64,000 nt of DNA from NCBI RefSeq assembly GCF_003033925.1, contig NZ_CP028365.1, positions 186,001-250,000 on the forward strand. Reading direction: 5' to 3'. Origin of the DNA: Tannerella serpentiformis (lineage in GTDB: Bacteria; Bacteroidota; Bacteroidia; Bacteroidales; Tannerellaceae). Each line of letters begins with the position of its first letter. The stretch's first letter is position 1. A model generated the notes under the pieces. It searched no databases. It was not told the origin of the DNA and worked only from the letters and a program-made list of their open reading frames with translations. Both the position numbers and the translations under genes were made by a program. Of this stretch, positions 8,392-16,252 are shown piece after piece.

Positions 8392-9621
8392 ATGGATGAC
8401 ATGAAAATGAAGGTGTTGCTCTACCTCAAAAAGAGCAGTCGCGACAGGTCGGGCAAGGCGCCGATCATGGGACGGATCACGCTGGGGCGTTCCATTGCAC
8501 AGTTCAGTTGCAAGCTGTTCTGCAATCCCGATTTGTGGAACCCGCGCGAAAGTCGGGTGGACGGGAAGAGCCGTGAGGCGGTCGAAGTCAATGGACGATT
8601 GGACAACCTCCTTCTTGCCGTTCAGTCTTCCTATCAGTCCTTGCTTGCCAAGGGATCTCCATTTGACGCAACCGACATCAAGGAGCATTTCCAAGGCTGC
8701 GTGCAGAGTCGAACCATGCTTTTGGAGCGGTTTGACGGCCTGATCGAGGATATGGAGGAGCACGTCGGGATAGACATCAAAAGAGAGTCTTTGGTCTTGT
8801 ATCGTCAGACAAGAATGAGGCTGCAACAGTTCATTCGGGCGAAGCATAACGCTTCGGACTTGACCTTTTCGCAGCTCACGGAAGACTTCGTCAAGCGGTT
8901 CGAGCAGTTCGCAACCGGAGAGGTAGGGCTAAAACAAAGCACCTGCTACAACATGGTCGTCCTTGTCAAAAAGGTCTGCAAGCTGGCGTATCGAGAAGGC
9001 GCGGCAGACACCTTGTTATTCGACAATGTGCATGTAGACAAGGGAGACAGTCGACTGCCCAAAGCGCTCGATAGGGAAGCGTTGGACATGTTAAAGGCGC
9101 TCTGTTTTGACGGCTGGGAGGCTGACTTGGAGACAGCGCGCGATGTGTTTCTTTTCGCCTGTTACACCGGCGCCGCCTATTGCGATCTAATGGCACTGAA
9201 CCGTGGGCATCTTGTCTGCGACGACGAAGGCGCCCTTTGGCTGAAGTTCAACCGGCAGAAGACGGGTGTCCTCTGCCGTGTAAAGCTGTTGCCCGAGGCC
9301 CTTCAACTGATGAACAAATTGCATGATGAATCGAGGGATACGTTGCTTCCTCACATCCATTACATAACCTATCAATCGCATCTGAAAGCCCTCCGACTGC
9401 GGGCCGGTATCACGCTGCCCTTCACCACACACACCGCTCGACACACCTTCGCTACGCTCATCACCTTGGAACAGGGCGTGCCCATCGAGACCGTCAGCAA
9501 GATGCTTGGACATAGCACAGTGCGCATGACCGAGCGATATGCGAAGGTGACACCGCAGAAGTTATTCGAGGAGTTCGATCGCTTAATCGCCTTCACCGAA
9601 GATTTGCACCTAACCATTTAA
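8392..9621 (+). CDS. Tyrosine recombinase 1 of element A
   Basis: Site-specific integrase, 409 aa: an arm-binding region, a SAM-like core-binding domain (about 115-205) and a catalytic domain. Near the C-terminus HTARHTFATLITLEQGVPIE provides the HxxR motif, LGHSTVRMTERYAKV the last His and the nucleophile Tyr. The usual first catalytic Arg (TGLR) is replaced by Ala in CYTGAAYCDL, as is also seen in the IntDOT group of Bacteroides recombinases. It lies 12 bp before a second recombinase. The B copy is nearly identical with scattered substitutions. The start matches the first Met after the leader that holds the GGTAAC repeats. Confidence 0.93.
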   Translation: MDDMKMKVLLYLKKSSRDRSGKAPIMGRITLGRSIAQFSCKLFCNPDLWNPRESRVDGKSREAVEVNGRLDNLLLAVQSSYQSLLAKGSPFDATDIKEHFQGCVQSRTMLLERFDGLIEDMEEHVGIDIKRESLVLYRQTRMRLQQFIRAKHNASDLTFSQLTEDFVKRFEQFATGEVGLKQSTCYNMVVLVKKVCKLAYREGAADTLLFDNVHVDKGDSRLPKALDREALDMLKALCFDGWEADLETARDVFLFACYTGAAYCDLMALNRGHLVCDDEGALWLKFNRQKTGVLCRVKLLPEALQLMNKLHDESRDTLLPHIHYITYQSHLKALRLRAGITLPFTTHTARHTFATLITLEQGVPIETVSKMLGHSTVRMTERYAKVTPQKLFEEFDRLIAFTEDLHLTI

Positions 9622-9633
9622 CCACAGACCAAC

Positions 9634-10842
9634 ATGAGAAGTACATTCAAGATCCTGTTCTACATCAACAGACAGAAGACGAAGACCGACGGCAAGACAG
9701 CCATCTTTTGCCGCGTCACCATCAATGGTAGGAGCACAGCTATTACCACAGGTGAGGAATGTCTGCCGGCCGAATGGAACAGCAGACAGGGGACAGCCGG
9801 CGAAAAGAAAATCAACCAACGCCTCGTAGCGTTCAGGGAGCTTGTGGAAAAGACCTACGCGGAAATGCTTACGAAGGACGGCATGGTCAGTGCAGAACTC
9901 CTCAAGAATCGTTTGCAGGGTGTTGCGGCCACTCCAACCACCCTTTTGGCCATGAGCGAGGCGGAACTGCAATCCGTGAAGGCATGCGTAGGCAAGTCAA
10001 AGACAGAAAGTACTTACCAAAACCTTACTTATTCGGACAAGTTGCTTCGAGAGTTCGTGAAGGAAAACGGAGGGCGGGACATTCCTCTTGCAGGCATTAC
10101 GGAAGACCTATTTGAGAACTTCCGCTTCTTTCTCAAAAAGCGTGGACTGGCGACATCGACCATGAACAAGCACCTCTGCCGATTGAGTCGGTTGATGTAT
10201 CGTGCGGTAGACTTGAAAGTCATCCGCTGCCATCCTTTTGAGGATGTTGCCTATGAAAAGGAGGAACGGAAGATTCGCTTCTTGCAAAAGAGCGATGTAG
10301 CCAAACTCATGGCGCTGAGAATAAACGACAGGGAAGCAGAACAGGCCCGACAGATGTTTCTCTTCTCCTGCTTCACCGGACTGGCCATTGCGGATATGGA
10401 GCGCCTGAAATTCTCGCATATCCTGACCGCGGCCGACGGCCGGAGGTATATCCGAAAGGAACGACAGAAGACGAAAGTGGAATCTGTCGTGCCGTTACAT
10501 CCGATCGCGGAGGAGATCCTTAGCAGACGCCGAGAGGATCAGACGGTGAAAGGAAAAGGCGACGCCCTTGTCTTCCCATGCGGTTGCGGCCGCAGTGTGA
10601 TGAATAGCAAACTGAGTACTGTGGGACTGGCGTGTGGCGTCAGGCAACGACTGTCTTTCCATATGGCGCGCCACACGTTCGGAACCCTGTCACTCAGTGC
10701 AGGCATCCCGATAGAGAGCATCGCTAAGATGATGGGGCACGCGTCCATATCCAGCACGCAGATCTATGCGCAGGTGACGGACAAAAAGATCTCGGAAGAC
10801 ATGGACAAGCTGATCCGAAAGCAACAAGCGGCGTCAGAGTGA
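9634..10842 (+). CDS. Tyrosine recombinase 2 of element A
   Basis: Second integrase, 402 aa, starting MRSTFKILFYINRQKTK, a start seen in many Bacteroides transposon integrases. The core-binding domain is at about 110-200 and the catalytic domain ends in HMARHTFGTLSLSAGIPIE and MGHASISSTQIYAQV with the catalytic Tyr. The first Arg is again missing (FTGLAIADM). The pair int1-int2 probably forms one operon; two recombinases may act on different strands or different att ends (inference). The B copy at 40964-42172 is near identical. Confidence 0.93.
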   Translation: MRSTFKILFYINRQKTKTDGKTAIFCRVTINGRSTAITTGEECLPAEWNSRQGTAGEKKINQRLVAFRELVEKTYAEMLTKDGMVSAELLKNRLQGVAATPTTLLAMSEAELQSVKACVGKSKTESTYQNLTYSDKLLREFVKENGGRDIPLAGITEDLFENFRFFLKKRGLATSTMNKHLCRLSRLMYRAVDLKVIRCHPFEDVAYEKEERKIRFLQKSDVAKLMALRINDREAEQARQMFLFSCFTGLAIADMERLKFSHILTAADGRRYIRKERQKTKVESVVPLHPIAEEILSRRREDQTVKGKGDALVFPCGCGRSVMNSKLSTVGLACGVRQRLSFHMARHTFGTLSLSAGIPIESIAKMMGHASISSTQIYAQVTDKKISEDMDKLIRKQQAASE

Positions 10843-11362
10843 TCCTTGTACGGCTGTCCTAACATGCCTTTTTTCCTTTCACCGAATAGATCTTACTACG
10901 CAACTACAACGGGGCCTAACAGATTGACAAAATAGAAGTTAGAATGTTGTAGAAGCCCGAAATCCTTTATGCTACCTTCCCAACTACATAACACGATACG
11001 AGAGGGCTCTGCACAATCTACATACCCTCCTCATTCCTTTTCGGAGTCATTTTTTTAGAGTGTCGATAAGGTGAGTTGAGAGCCCTTTGATGGGTTTCCT
11101 TTCTCCCTTCCGAGCCTCGCTTGGGGTTCGGAAGGAGAAAGTTTTCAGCACTATAATGAATCGTATGAATTAACCGAATAGGTAGAAAAGATAAGAGGAG
11201 GAATGGGGTGTGCGAAAGTACATTCAGGCATCTGTGCATTTGTTTATGCGAAGAGGTCCTATTTTTCTCCCCCCCCTCTTGTCGGATTACCGCTTCCCAC
11301 CTCCCTTGTATAGTCAATAAAAAATGGATTGCGAATAGATTACGCGGAAGTTCAGAGCTAGA
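10843..11362. other. Downstream of int2; left edge of the variable slot
   Basis: The first about 60 bp, up to ACCGAATAGATCTTACTA, match element B (40908-40963 reversed). After about 10903 the sequences diverge, marking the slot edge. A hairpin at 11099-11141 (CTTTCTCCCTTCCGAG.. / ..TTCGGAAGGAGAAAG) followed by TTTT could be a terminator. No gene recognised. Confidence 0.5.
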
Positions 11363-12012
11363 AGCGACTCCAACTCGCGTCCGATAAGAAGGTCATCGGA
11401 AAGCGTTTGCAGGAAATCGCCAAGAACACCGTGACGGGCGGACAGTACACGGCTGTCGGGGAGCTTTACGGTTTCCCGATAAAGGTGGTCAGCGAGAGGA
11501 CACTCAAAGAGGGGCTGGAGTTTACCGACAACCGCTTCGTGGTGGAGGGCAACTACAAGTACACCTACAACAACGGGCATTTGGCGCTGGCTGACCCGGT
11601 AGCCGCCGCACGCAACTTCCTGAACGCGCTGGAGAAGATACCCTCCACCATCGACCAGTACAAGGCGAAGAACGAGGTGCTGGAGCGCGAGATACCGCAG
11701 TTGCAGGAGATAGCGGGCAAGGTGTGGAAGAAGGAGGACGAGCTGAAACAGTTGAAGTCCGAACTTGCCGCGCTTGACCGGAAGATACAGCTGGAGCTTG
11801 CTCCGCCTACGCCGGAGGTCGCAGAAAAGGAGAAAAACAGGCAGGAAGTCAAGCCGGTTACGGAAGGTGTACAAAACGTACCATCACAACACACCGAAGA
11901 AGCACCGCAGATACGCAGTCCGTCGGGAAATTTCATCGACGACTATATCGTTATCGGGCGACCGGGATTGTATGCAAAAGATGAGAATCGACCGAAAGGG
12001 CTGAAATTATAA
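11363..12012 (+). pseudogene. C-terminal fragment of a CTnDOT-type methylase/helicase
   Basis: About 215 codons that read like the C-terminus of the very large N6-DNA-methylase/SNF2-helicase-like protein of Bacteroides conjugative transposons: VIGKRLQEIAKNTVTGGQYTAVGELYGFPIKVV, a coiled-coil stretch (KNEVLEREIPQLQEIAGKVWKKEDELKQL) and the tail SGNFIDDYIVIGRPGLYAKDE. A stop lies in frame just upstream and the family is many times longer, so only the 3' end survives. It indicates that the metal island came in with DNA of an integrative conjugative element. Family assignment is from memory of these elements. Confidence 0.7.
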
Positions 12013-12018
12013 GCAATA

Positions 12019-12060
12019 AAAAGTCATATCAAATCATTTAATCGATTGATATGGCTTTTT
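12019..12060 (+). terminator. Terminator after the methylase fragment
   Basis: AAAAGTCATATCAA / TTGATATGGCTTTTT inverted repeat ending in a T-run, directly behind the fragment's stop. Confidence 0.7.
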
Positions 12061-12420
12061 AACTGCTTAGATAACTTACTTTCAATTACAATTAAAAGGG
12101 AAGTCAAGGAGGAAGATTCCGGTTCAATCTGCTCCCATGCCGAAGCGTTGGAGAAACAGGCTCTGTTCATCAACTCCACGCTGACGCAACTCGGATGCAA
12201 CATCCTTTGGAAGATGTTCCGCCACGGCATGATAGAGTATCATGGGCTATATCTCAATCTGGCCACGATGAAAGTGAATCCGACAATAGCGCAACTTGTT
12301 TCTAAACTATATAAAACGTACAAAATAAGGCTTAAATATGATATTGTTATGATAGTTGAGAAAACTCTTTACGCGAAAATAATGCCTATTTTTGTGCATT
12401 CCACACTTTACGTGGAATAG
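12046..12420 (+). pseudogene. Unrecognised remnant between the methylase fragment and the fur-like gene
   Basis: An open frame of up to 124 codons; the part from about 12100 to 12300 (SHAEALEKQALFINSTLTQLGCNILWKMFRHGMIEYHGLYLNLATMKVN) looks protein-like, whereas both ends do not. I do not recognise it. The 3' end overlaps the promoter motif TATTTTTG (12387-12394) and a dyad ATTCCAC-N7-GTGGAAT (12398-12418) in front of the fur-like gene, which argues against an intact gene. Confidence 0.3.
12387..12418 (+). promoter_or_regulatory. Promoter and dyad before the fur-like gene
   Basis: TATTTTTG (12387-12394) fits TAnnTTTG. It is followed by an inverted repeat ATTCCAC-N7-GTGGAAT at 12398-12418 that could be an operator or leader hairpin. 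Its sequence differs from the GCAAC-N3-GTTGC sites further on. Confidence 0.45.
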
Positions 12421-12470
12421 ATTTGTGTACTGCAATAAATACATGATTCTTTGCGTACACGACAACAGTA

Positions 12471-12950
12471 ATGGATATTTACACGAAACGCATGATATAT
12501 CAACTAAAACATATTATGTTATCCGGAAAAATTAATATTCCAAAATATCTGAACGACTATGGTATTCGGCCAACGGCTGTTTGAATCATCGTGTTTCGTG
12601 CCATGTATGAGCTTCATGACACGTTCAGCCTGACAGACTTGGAAAACACATTGGACAGCGTGGATAAATCCACACTGTTCAGAACTTTGTCGCTCTTTGC
12701 GCAACACCATCTTGTCCATAAGATAGAAGACGGAAGCGGCTCGACAAAATACTGCTTATGCCGCAATGACCATGTGTGCAGAGTCGATGAACTGCATTGT
12801 CATTTCTACTGTGAGAGTTGCCATAAAACATACTGTCTCGACCATACCTATATTCCGATGGTGCATTATCCGAAAGGATTTGAGTTGCATAGTGTCGATT
12901 ATTTATTGAAAGGTCTTTGCCCTGATTGCCGAAACAAGAGACTCGACTGA
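12471..12950 (+). pseudogene. Fur-family metal regulator with premature TGA
   Basis: From ATG 12471 the frame reads into a Fur-type winged helix (KYLNDYGIRPTAV) and meets TGA at 12582-12584 (codon 38), where related proteins have Arg (CGA to TGA is one transition). The frame then continues (FRAMYELHDTFSLTDLENTLDS..., KSTLFRTLSLFAQHHLVHKI) to a C-terminal domain with paired Cys (CESCHKTYCLDH, CPDC) typical of structural zinc. A restart at GTG 12591 or ATG 12603 would give at most 119 aa lacking the first helix. It neighbours a Zn/Cd-type ATPase and is the likely metal-sensing repressor, now probably impaired. Confidence 0.8.
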
Positions 12951-12951
12951 C

Positions 12952-12969
12952 TTTGCAACTCGGTTGCAG
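12952..12969 (+). promoter_or_regulatory. Candidate metal-regulator operator before the P-type ATPase
   Basis: TTTGCAAC-TCG-GTTGCAGT, a dyad of GCAAC-N3-GTTGC, located between the fur-like gene and the ATPase and overlapping the expected -33 position of the promoter TACTTTTG at 12981-12988. The same dyad recurs at 14879-14897. Confidence 0.65.
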
Positions 12970-12999
12970 TTCTTATACCGTACTTTTGCAGCGTATTAA

Positions 13000-14868
13000 A
13001 TGGAATTGGTTGTGAAAAAAGAGCAAAAAATCAAAGTGATACGCATCATTACGAGCATCGTTTTGCTAATGGCGGCATATATTCCGGCTATTCCGGAAGA
13101 GATTCACATCGGATTATGCGCCATCGCCTATGTCATAATCGGTGCGGACATAGTTTATGCAGCCTTGCGCAATTTGTGTAAAGGTCAGTTTTTCGATGAG
13201 AATTTCCTCATGACTATTGCGACCGTCGGAGCATTTGCCATCGGTGAATACCCCGAAGCGGTGGCAGTGATGATGTTCTATCAGATTGGGGAACTTTCCT
13301 CCGATATAGCGGTGGAACGGAGCAGGGCTTCGATTGCGGCATTGATGGATATCCGTCCGGATTATGCCAATATTGAGAAAGAGGGAAATCTAACACGGGT
13401 GTCTCCATCGGATGTCCCGGTCGGCAGTATCATAGTAGTAAAACCGGGAGAGAAAATACCATTGGACGGAAAGATAATCTCCGGAAGTACGACTCTCGAC
13501 ACGGCGGCGTTGACAGGTGAAAGCCTTCCGCGTGAGGTTTCCGAAGGCGATACCGTTATCAGCGGAAGTCTGAATCTCACAGGTGTTCTGCATATCCGCA
13601 CATCGGGGACATTTGGAGAATCGACTGTCGCGAAAATCCTCGATTTGGTAGAAAACGCGGATACTAGCAAGGCGAAGAGTGAAAAGTTCATAACCCGTTT
13701 CGCGCACTATTATACACCTGCTGTCGTGGCTGTGGCTGCATTGCTCACCTTGGTTCCTCCGCTGATTGCGGGCGGCGAATGGCTTGTCTGGTTAAACCGT
13801 TCCCTGATTTTCCTAGTGATTTCCTGCCCCTGCGCACTGGTCGTGTCCGTCCCGCTGACGTTCTTTGCCGGAATAGGCGGAGCATCAAGAAAGGGCATCC
13901 TTGTAAAAGGCTCCAACTATCTGGAAATGATGACGCATATAAAAACAGTCGTGTTCGACAAGACCGGGACTCTGACAAGAGGCAATTTCTCAGTCACTGC
14001 CATACATCCCCAAATGTTATCGGAACATGAGCTTATAAAATTGGCTGCATTGGCGGAAAGTTTTTCCGACCATCCCTTGTCGGTATCGATACGGGATGCC
14101 TGCAATCTGCCATTGGACAAAACAAGAGTGACCGGTTATGAGAACATTGCAGGCGAAGGAATCGTGGCAATCATTGACAATGGCAAAGTTTATGCCGGAA
14201 ACGAAAAACTTATGTCGCGTGCCGGTGTGACGCCCCGGTCATGCAAAAAGACAGGTACCATTGTCCATGTCGCCGTAGACAGCGTTTATATGGGACATAT
14301 CGTCGTTTCCGATACCCTAAAGCCGCAATCCGTCGAGACCATCGCAAGGCTGAAAGCCTCCGGAGTTGGAAAAACAATCATGCTTACGGGTGACCGCAGT
14401 GATGTGGCCAAAGATATTGCCGAAAAAGTGAACATAGATGAGTTCCATGCCGAACTGCTGCCGATAGACAAGGTGAGGTTTGTCGAGGCACTGTGTAAAG
14501 AACATGCCCGGTCTCCCATCGCTTTTGTCGGCGACGGCATCAACGATGCTCCGGTCATCAAACTTGCTGACATAGGCATTGCCATGGGTGCTGTCGGCAG
14601 TGACGCCGCCATTGAAGCCGCCGACATCGTATTGATGAATGATAATCCCATGAATATCGTCGAAGGCATGATGATAGCGCGCAAGACGTTAAGCATAGTA
14701 AAACAGAACATCGTATTCGCCATCGGCATCAAACTCCTGATGTTGCTGTTGGGAGCGTTGGGCGTTGTCAACATGTGGGCTGCCGTGTTTGCCGATGTAG
14801 GTGTTACCATACTTGCCATACTCAATGCGTTAAGGAGCATACGTGTCAGCAATGTGTTAAAACAATAA
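13000..14868 (+). CDS. P1B-type heavy-metal ATPase (Zn/Cd/Pb type)
   Basis: Inner-membrane pump that expels divalent metal from the cytosol at the cost of ATP; 622 aa. It lacks an N-terminal metal-binding domain. Motifs in order: TGES in the actuator domain, SCPCALVVSVP (CPC metal site in TM6), DKTGTLT (phosphorylated Asp), SFSDHPLSVSI (HP motif), GDGINDAPVIKLADIGIAMG hinge, and the last helix with ADVGVTILAILNA, whose DxG is the P1B-2 (Zn/Cd/Pb) signature. The promoter carries TACTTTTG at 12981-12988 and the dyad at 12952. The specificity call rests on CPC plus DxG. Confidence 0.93.
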   Translation: MELVVKKEQKIKVIRIITSIVLLMAAYIPAIPEEIHIGLCAIAYVIIGADIVYAALRNLCKGQFFDENFLMTIATVGAFAIGEYPEAVAVMMFYQIGELSSDIAVERSRASIAALMDIRPDYANIEKEGNLTRVSPSDVPVGSIIVVKPGEKIPLDGKIISGSTTLDTAALTGESLPREVSEGDTVISGSLNLTGVLHIRTSGTFGESTVAKILDLVENADTSKAKSEKFITRFAHYYTPAVVAVAALLTLVPPLIAGGEWLVWLNRSLIFLVISCPCALVVSVPLTFFAGIGGASRKGILVKGSNYLEMMTHIKTVVFDKTGTLTRGNFSVTAIHPQMLSEHELIKLAALAESFSDHPLSVSIRDACNLPLDKTRVTGYENIAGEGIVAIIDNGKVYAGNEKLMSRAGVTPRSCKKTGTIVHVAVDSVYMGHIVVSDTLKPQSVETIARLKASGVGKTIMLTGDRSDVAKDIAEKVNIDEFHAELLPIDKVRFVEALCKEHARSPIAFVGDGINDAPVIKLADIGIAMGAVGSDAAIEAADIVLMNDNPMNIVEGMMIARKTLSIVKQNIVFAIGIKLLMLLLGALGVVNMWAAVFADVGVTILAILNALRSIRVSNVLKQ

Positions 14869-14878
14869 TAACTCCATC

Positions 14879-14897
14879 TTTGCAACCGGGTTGCAAA
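14879..14897 (+). promoter_or_regulatory. Second operator-like dyad before the efflux operon
   Basis: TTTGCAAC-CGG-GTTGCAAA, a perfect 8-bp-arm dyad with the same GCAAC-N3-GTTGC core as at 12952, about 50 bp before the His-rich gene that opens the RND operon. Two copies in front of two metal-export units point to one regulator. Confidence 0.65.
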
Positions 14898-14948
14898 AGT
14901 AAAAGCGTGTATTTGCACCCGAAAAGCAGTTTTACTGTCAACAAAGAG

Positions 14949-15446
14949 ATGAAAAGACAAGTGTACATAGCGATAGTGGCGTTGGCGGCAATCATGTTGC
15001 TTGCCGTGCCATTCATTCCGCATCATCACCACGATAAAGCGCTATGTACGGTTGTGGAACACTGTGACAGCGACAACACGGATAATGACGAACATACAGG
15101 CCACAACGATGACGGCACGGCGTGCATAGAGAATGGCGGATTGTTCATATCCAAATCCGATGCACACAACAATACTTCCTATAAGATAATTCCGGCATTT
15201 GTCTGTGCGATATGCAGGATGGCAATTGCCGAACTGTTTCCGGAAAAGAAGATTCCATGCGAATGGGAAGGCATCGCCATCTACCAATCGGCGGAACTGA
15301 CCCGGACCAATGCCCTGCGGGCACCTCCCCATATTTCTGACACCTCTTATAAATCCATGAGGTGCGGTATGCCTTTCCGCATACCCTATTTCCCTTTTTT
15401 TTCATACATCATCCGTTCCCTTCGTGTAAGGGAGCGTGAAACGTAA
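14949..15446 (+). CDS. His-rich exported protein (DUF6769-like)
   Basis: A 165-aa product starting MKRQVYIAIVALAAIMLLAVPF, a signal peptide or anchor, followed at once by IPHHHHD and then acidic His-rich sequence (EHCDSDNTDNDEHTGHND) with paired Cys (CAICRM). Such a protein could bind metal in the periplasm; this is inferred from composition and from its place as first gene of the efflux operon. It resembles DUF6769 family proteins of Bacteroidales from memory. The start at 14949 gives the clean signal sequence. It overlaps no neighbour; the PAP2 start lies 10 bp after its stop. Confidence 0.65.
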   Translation: MKRQVYIAIVALAAIMLLAVPFIPHHHHDKALCTVVEHCDSDNTDNDEHTGHNDDGTACIENGGLFISKSDAHNNTSYKIIPAFVCAICRMAIAELFPEKKIPCEWEGIAIYQSAELTRTNALRAPPHISDTSYKSMRCGMPFRIPYFPFFSYIIRSLRVRERET

Positions 15447-15456
15447 TACAACAAAA

Positions 15457-16239
15457 ATGTTAATAAAGAGAGCCTTAGTGCCTGTTGCATTGGTCTTTCC
15501 TCTGTTGTTGTATGCCTATGATGTAAAGGATAAGGACGATTTACAACCGACAGATAGCCTGTTGCACGACACCGGCGCGTCGCAACTTTCAGTAAAGCAG
15601 CTGATAGTTCCGGCCTCGCTGGTGGCATACGGCATATTCGAAGCCGCGATGATGCACGGGAACAGGATGCTGAACTATAGCATAGGTCACGAGGTCATCA
15701 CCCACAAACCTGCAAAGTTCAGGATTGACGACTATACGCAGTATGTTCCGGCTGCAAGTGTCTATGTCCTGAATCTTGCCGGGGGCAAAGGACGGCACGG
15801 CTTCAAGGACAGGACTGTCATATTGGTTATGGCGAGCCTGTTTACCGCAGTGACAGTCAACGAGCTGAAATACACGGTGCGCGAGCAACGCCCTGACAAA
15901 TCCGGGAGAAATTCGTTCCCGTCGGGACATACAGCCGCAGCCTTTATGGGAGCGGAGTTCCTGTGGCAGGAATACAAAGACGTGTCGCCTTGGTATGGCA
16001 TCGGCGGATATGTGATAGCCGCCGGAACAGGGGCGTTAAGGGCGTGGAACAACAAGCATTGGGTCTGGGATGTCGTTTTCGGCGCAGGTTTGGGAATGTT
16101 ATGAACAAAACTCGCATACAGGCTGTACCCGTCCGTGCAACGCAAATTGTCCAAAAAGAAGGAGAAAGTCTCCGGCATCTCCTTCTATCCTTATTACAAC
16201 GGGCAACAGGGAGGACTTTCAGTCAAATATGATTTTTAA
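15457..16239 (+). pseudogene. PAP2-family phosphatase with premature TGA
   Basis: Membrane acid phosphatase fold. All three catalytic motifs are visible: KYTVREQRP, SFPSGH and RAWNNKHWVWDV. After 215 codons the frame hits TGA at 16102-16104, yet continues in the same frame for 45 sensible codons (TKLAYRLYPSVQRKLSKKKE... to GGLSVKYDF) until TAA at 16237-16239. One substitution has therefore cut off the C-terminal tail. Because the active site precedes the stop, the short product may still work. Its place in a metal-efflux operon is common in Bacteroidales islands, but its role there is unknown to me. Confidence 0.8.
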
Positions 16240-16252
16240 TTTAGAATGGAAT

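Noticed and set aside
12582-16104. TGA recoding (selenocysteine or Trp) in the fur-like and PAP2 genes
   Set aside because: TGA is a normal stop in many intact genes here (czcA, UXS, tamL), no SECIS-like context was seen, and the fur site is explained by one transition from CGA.
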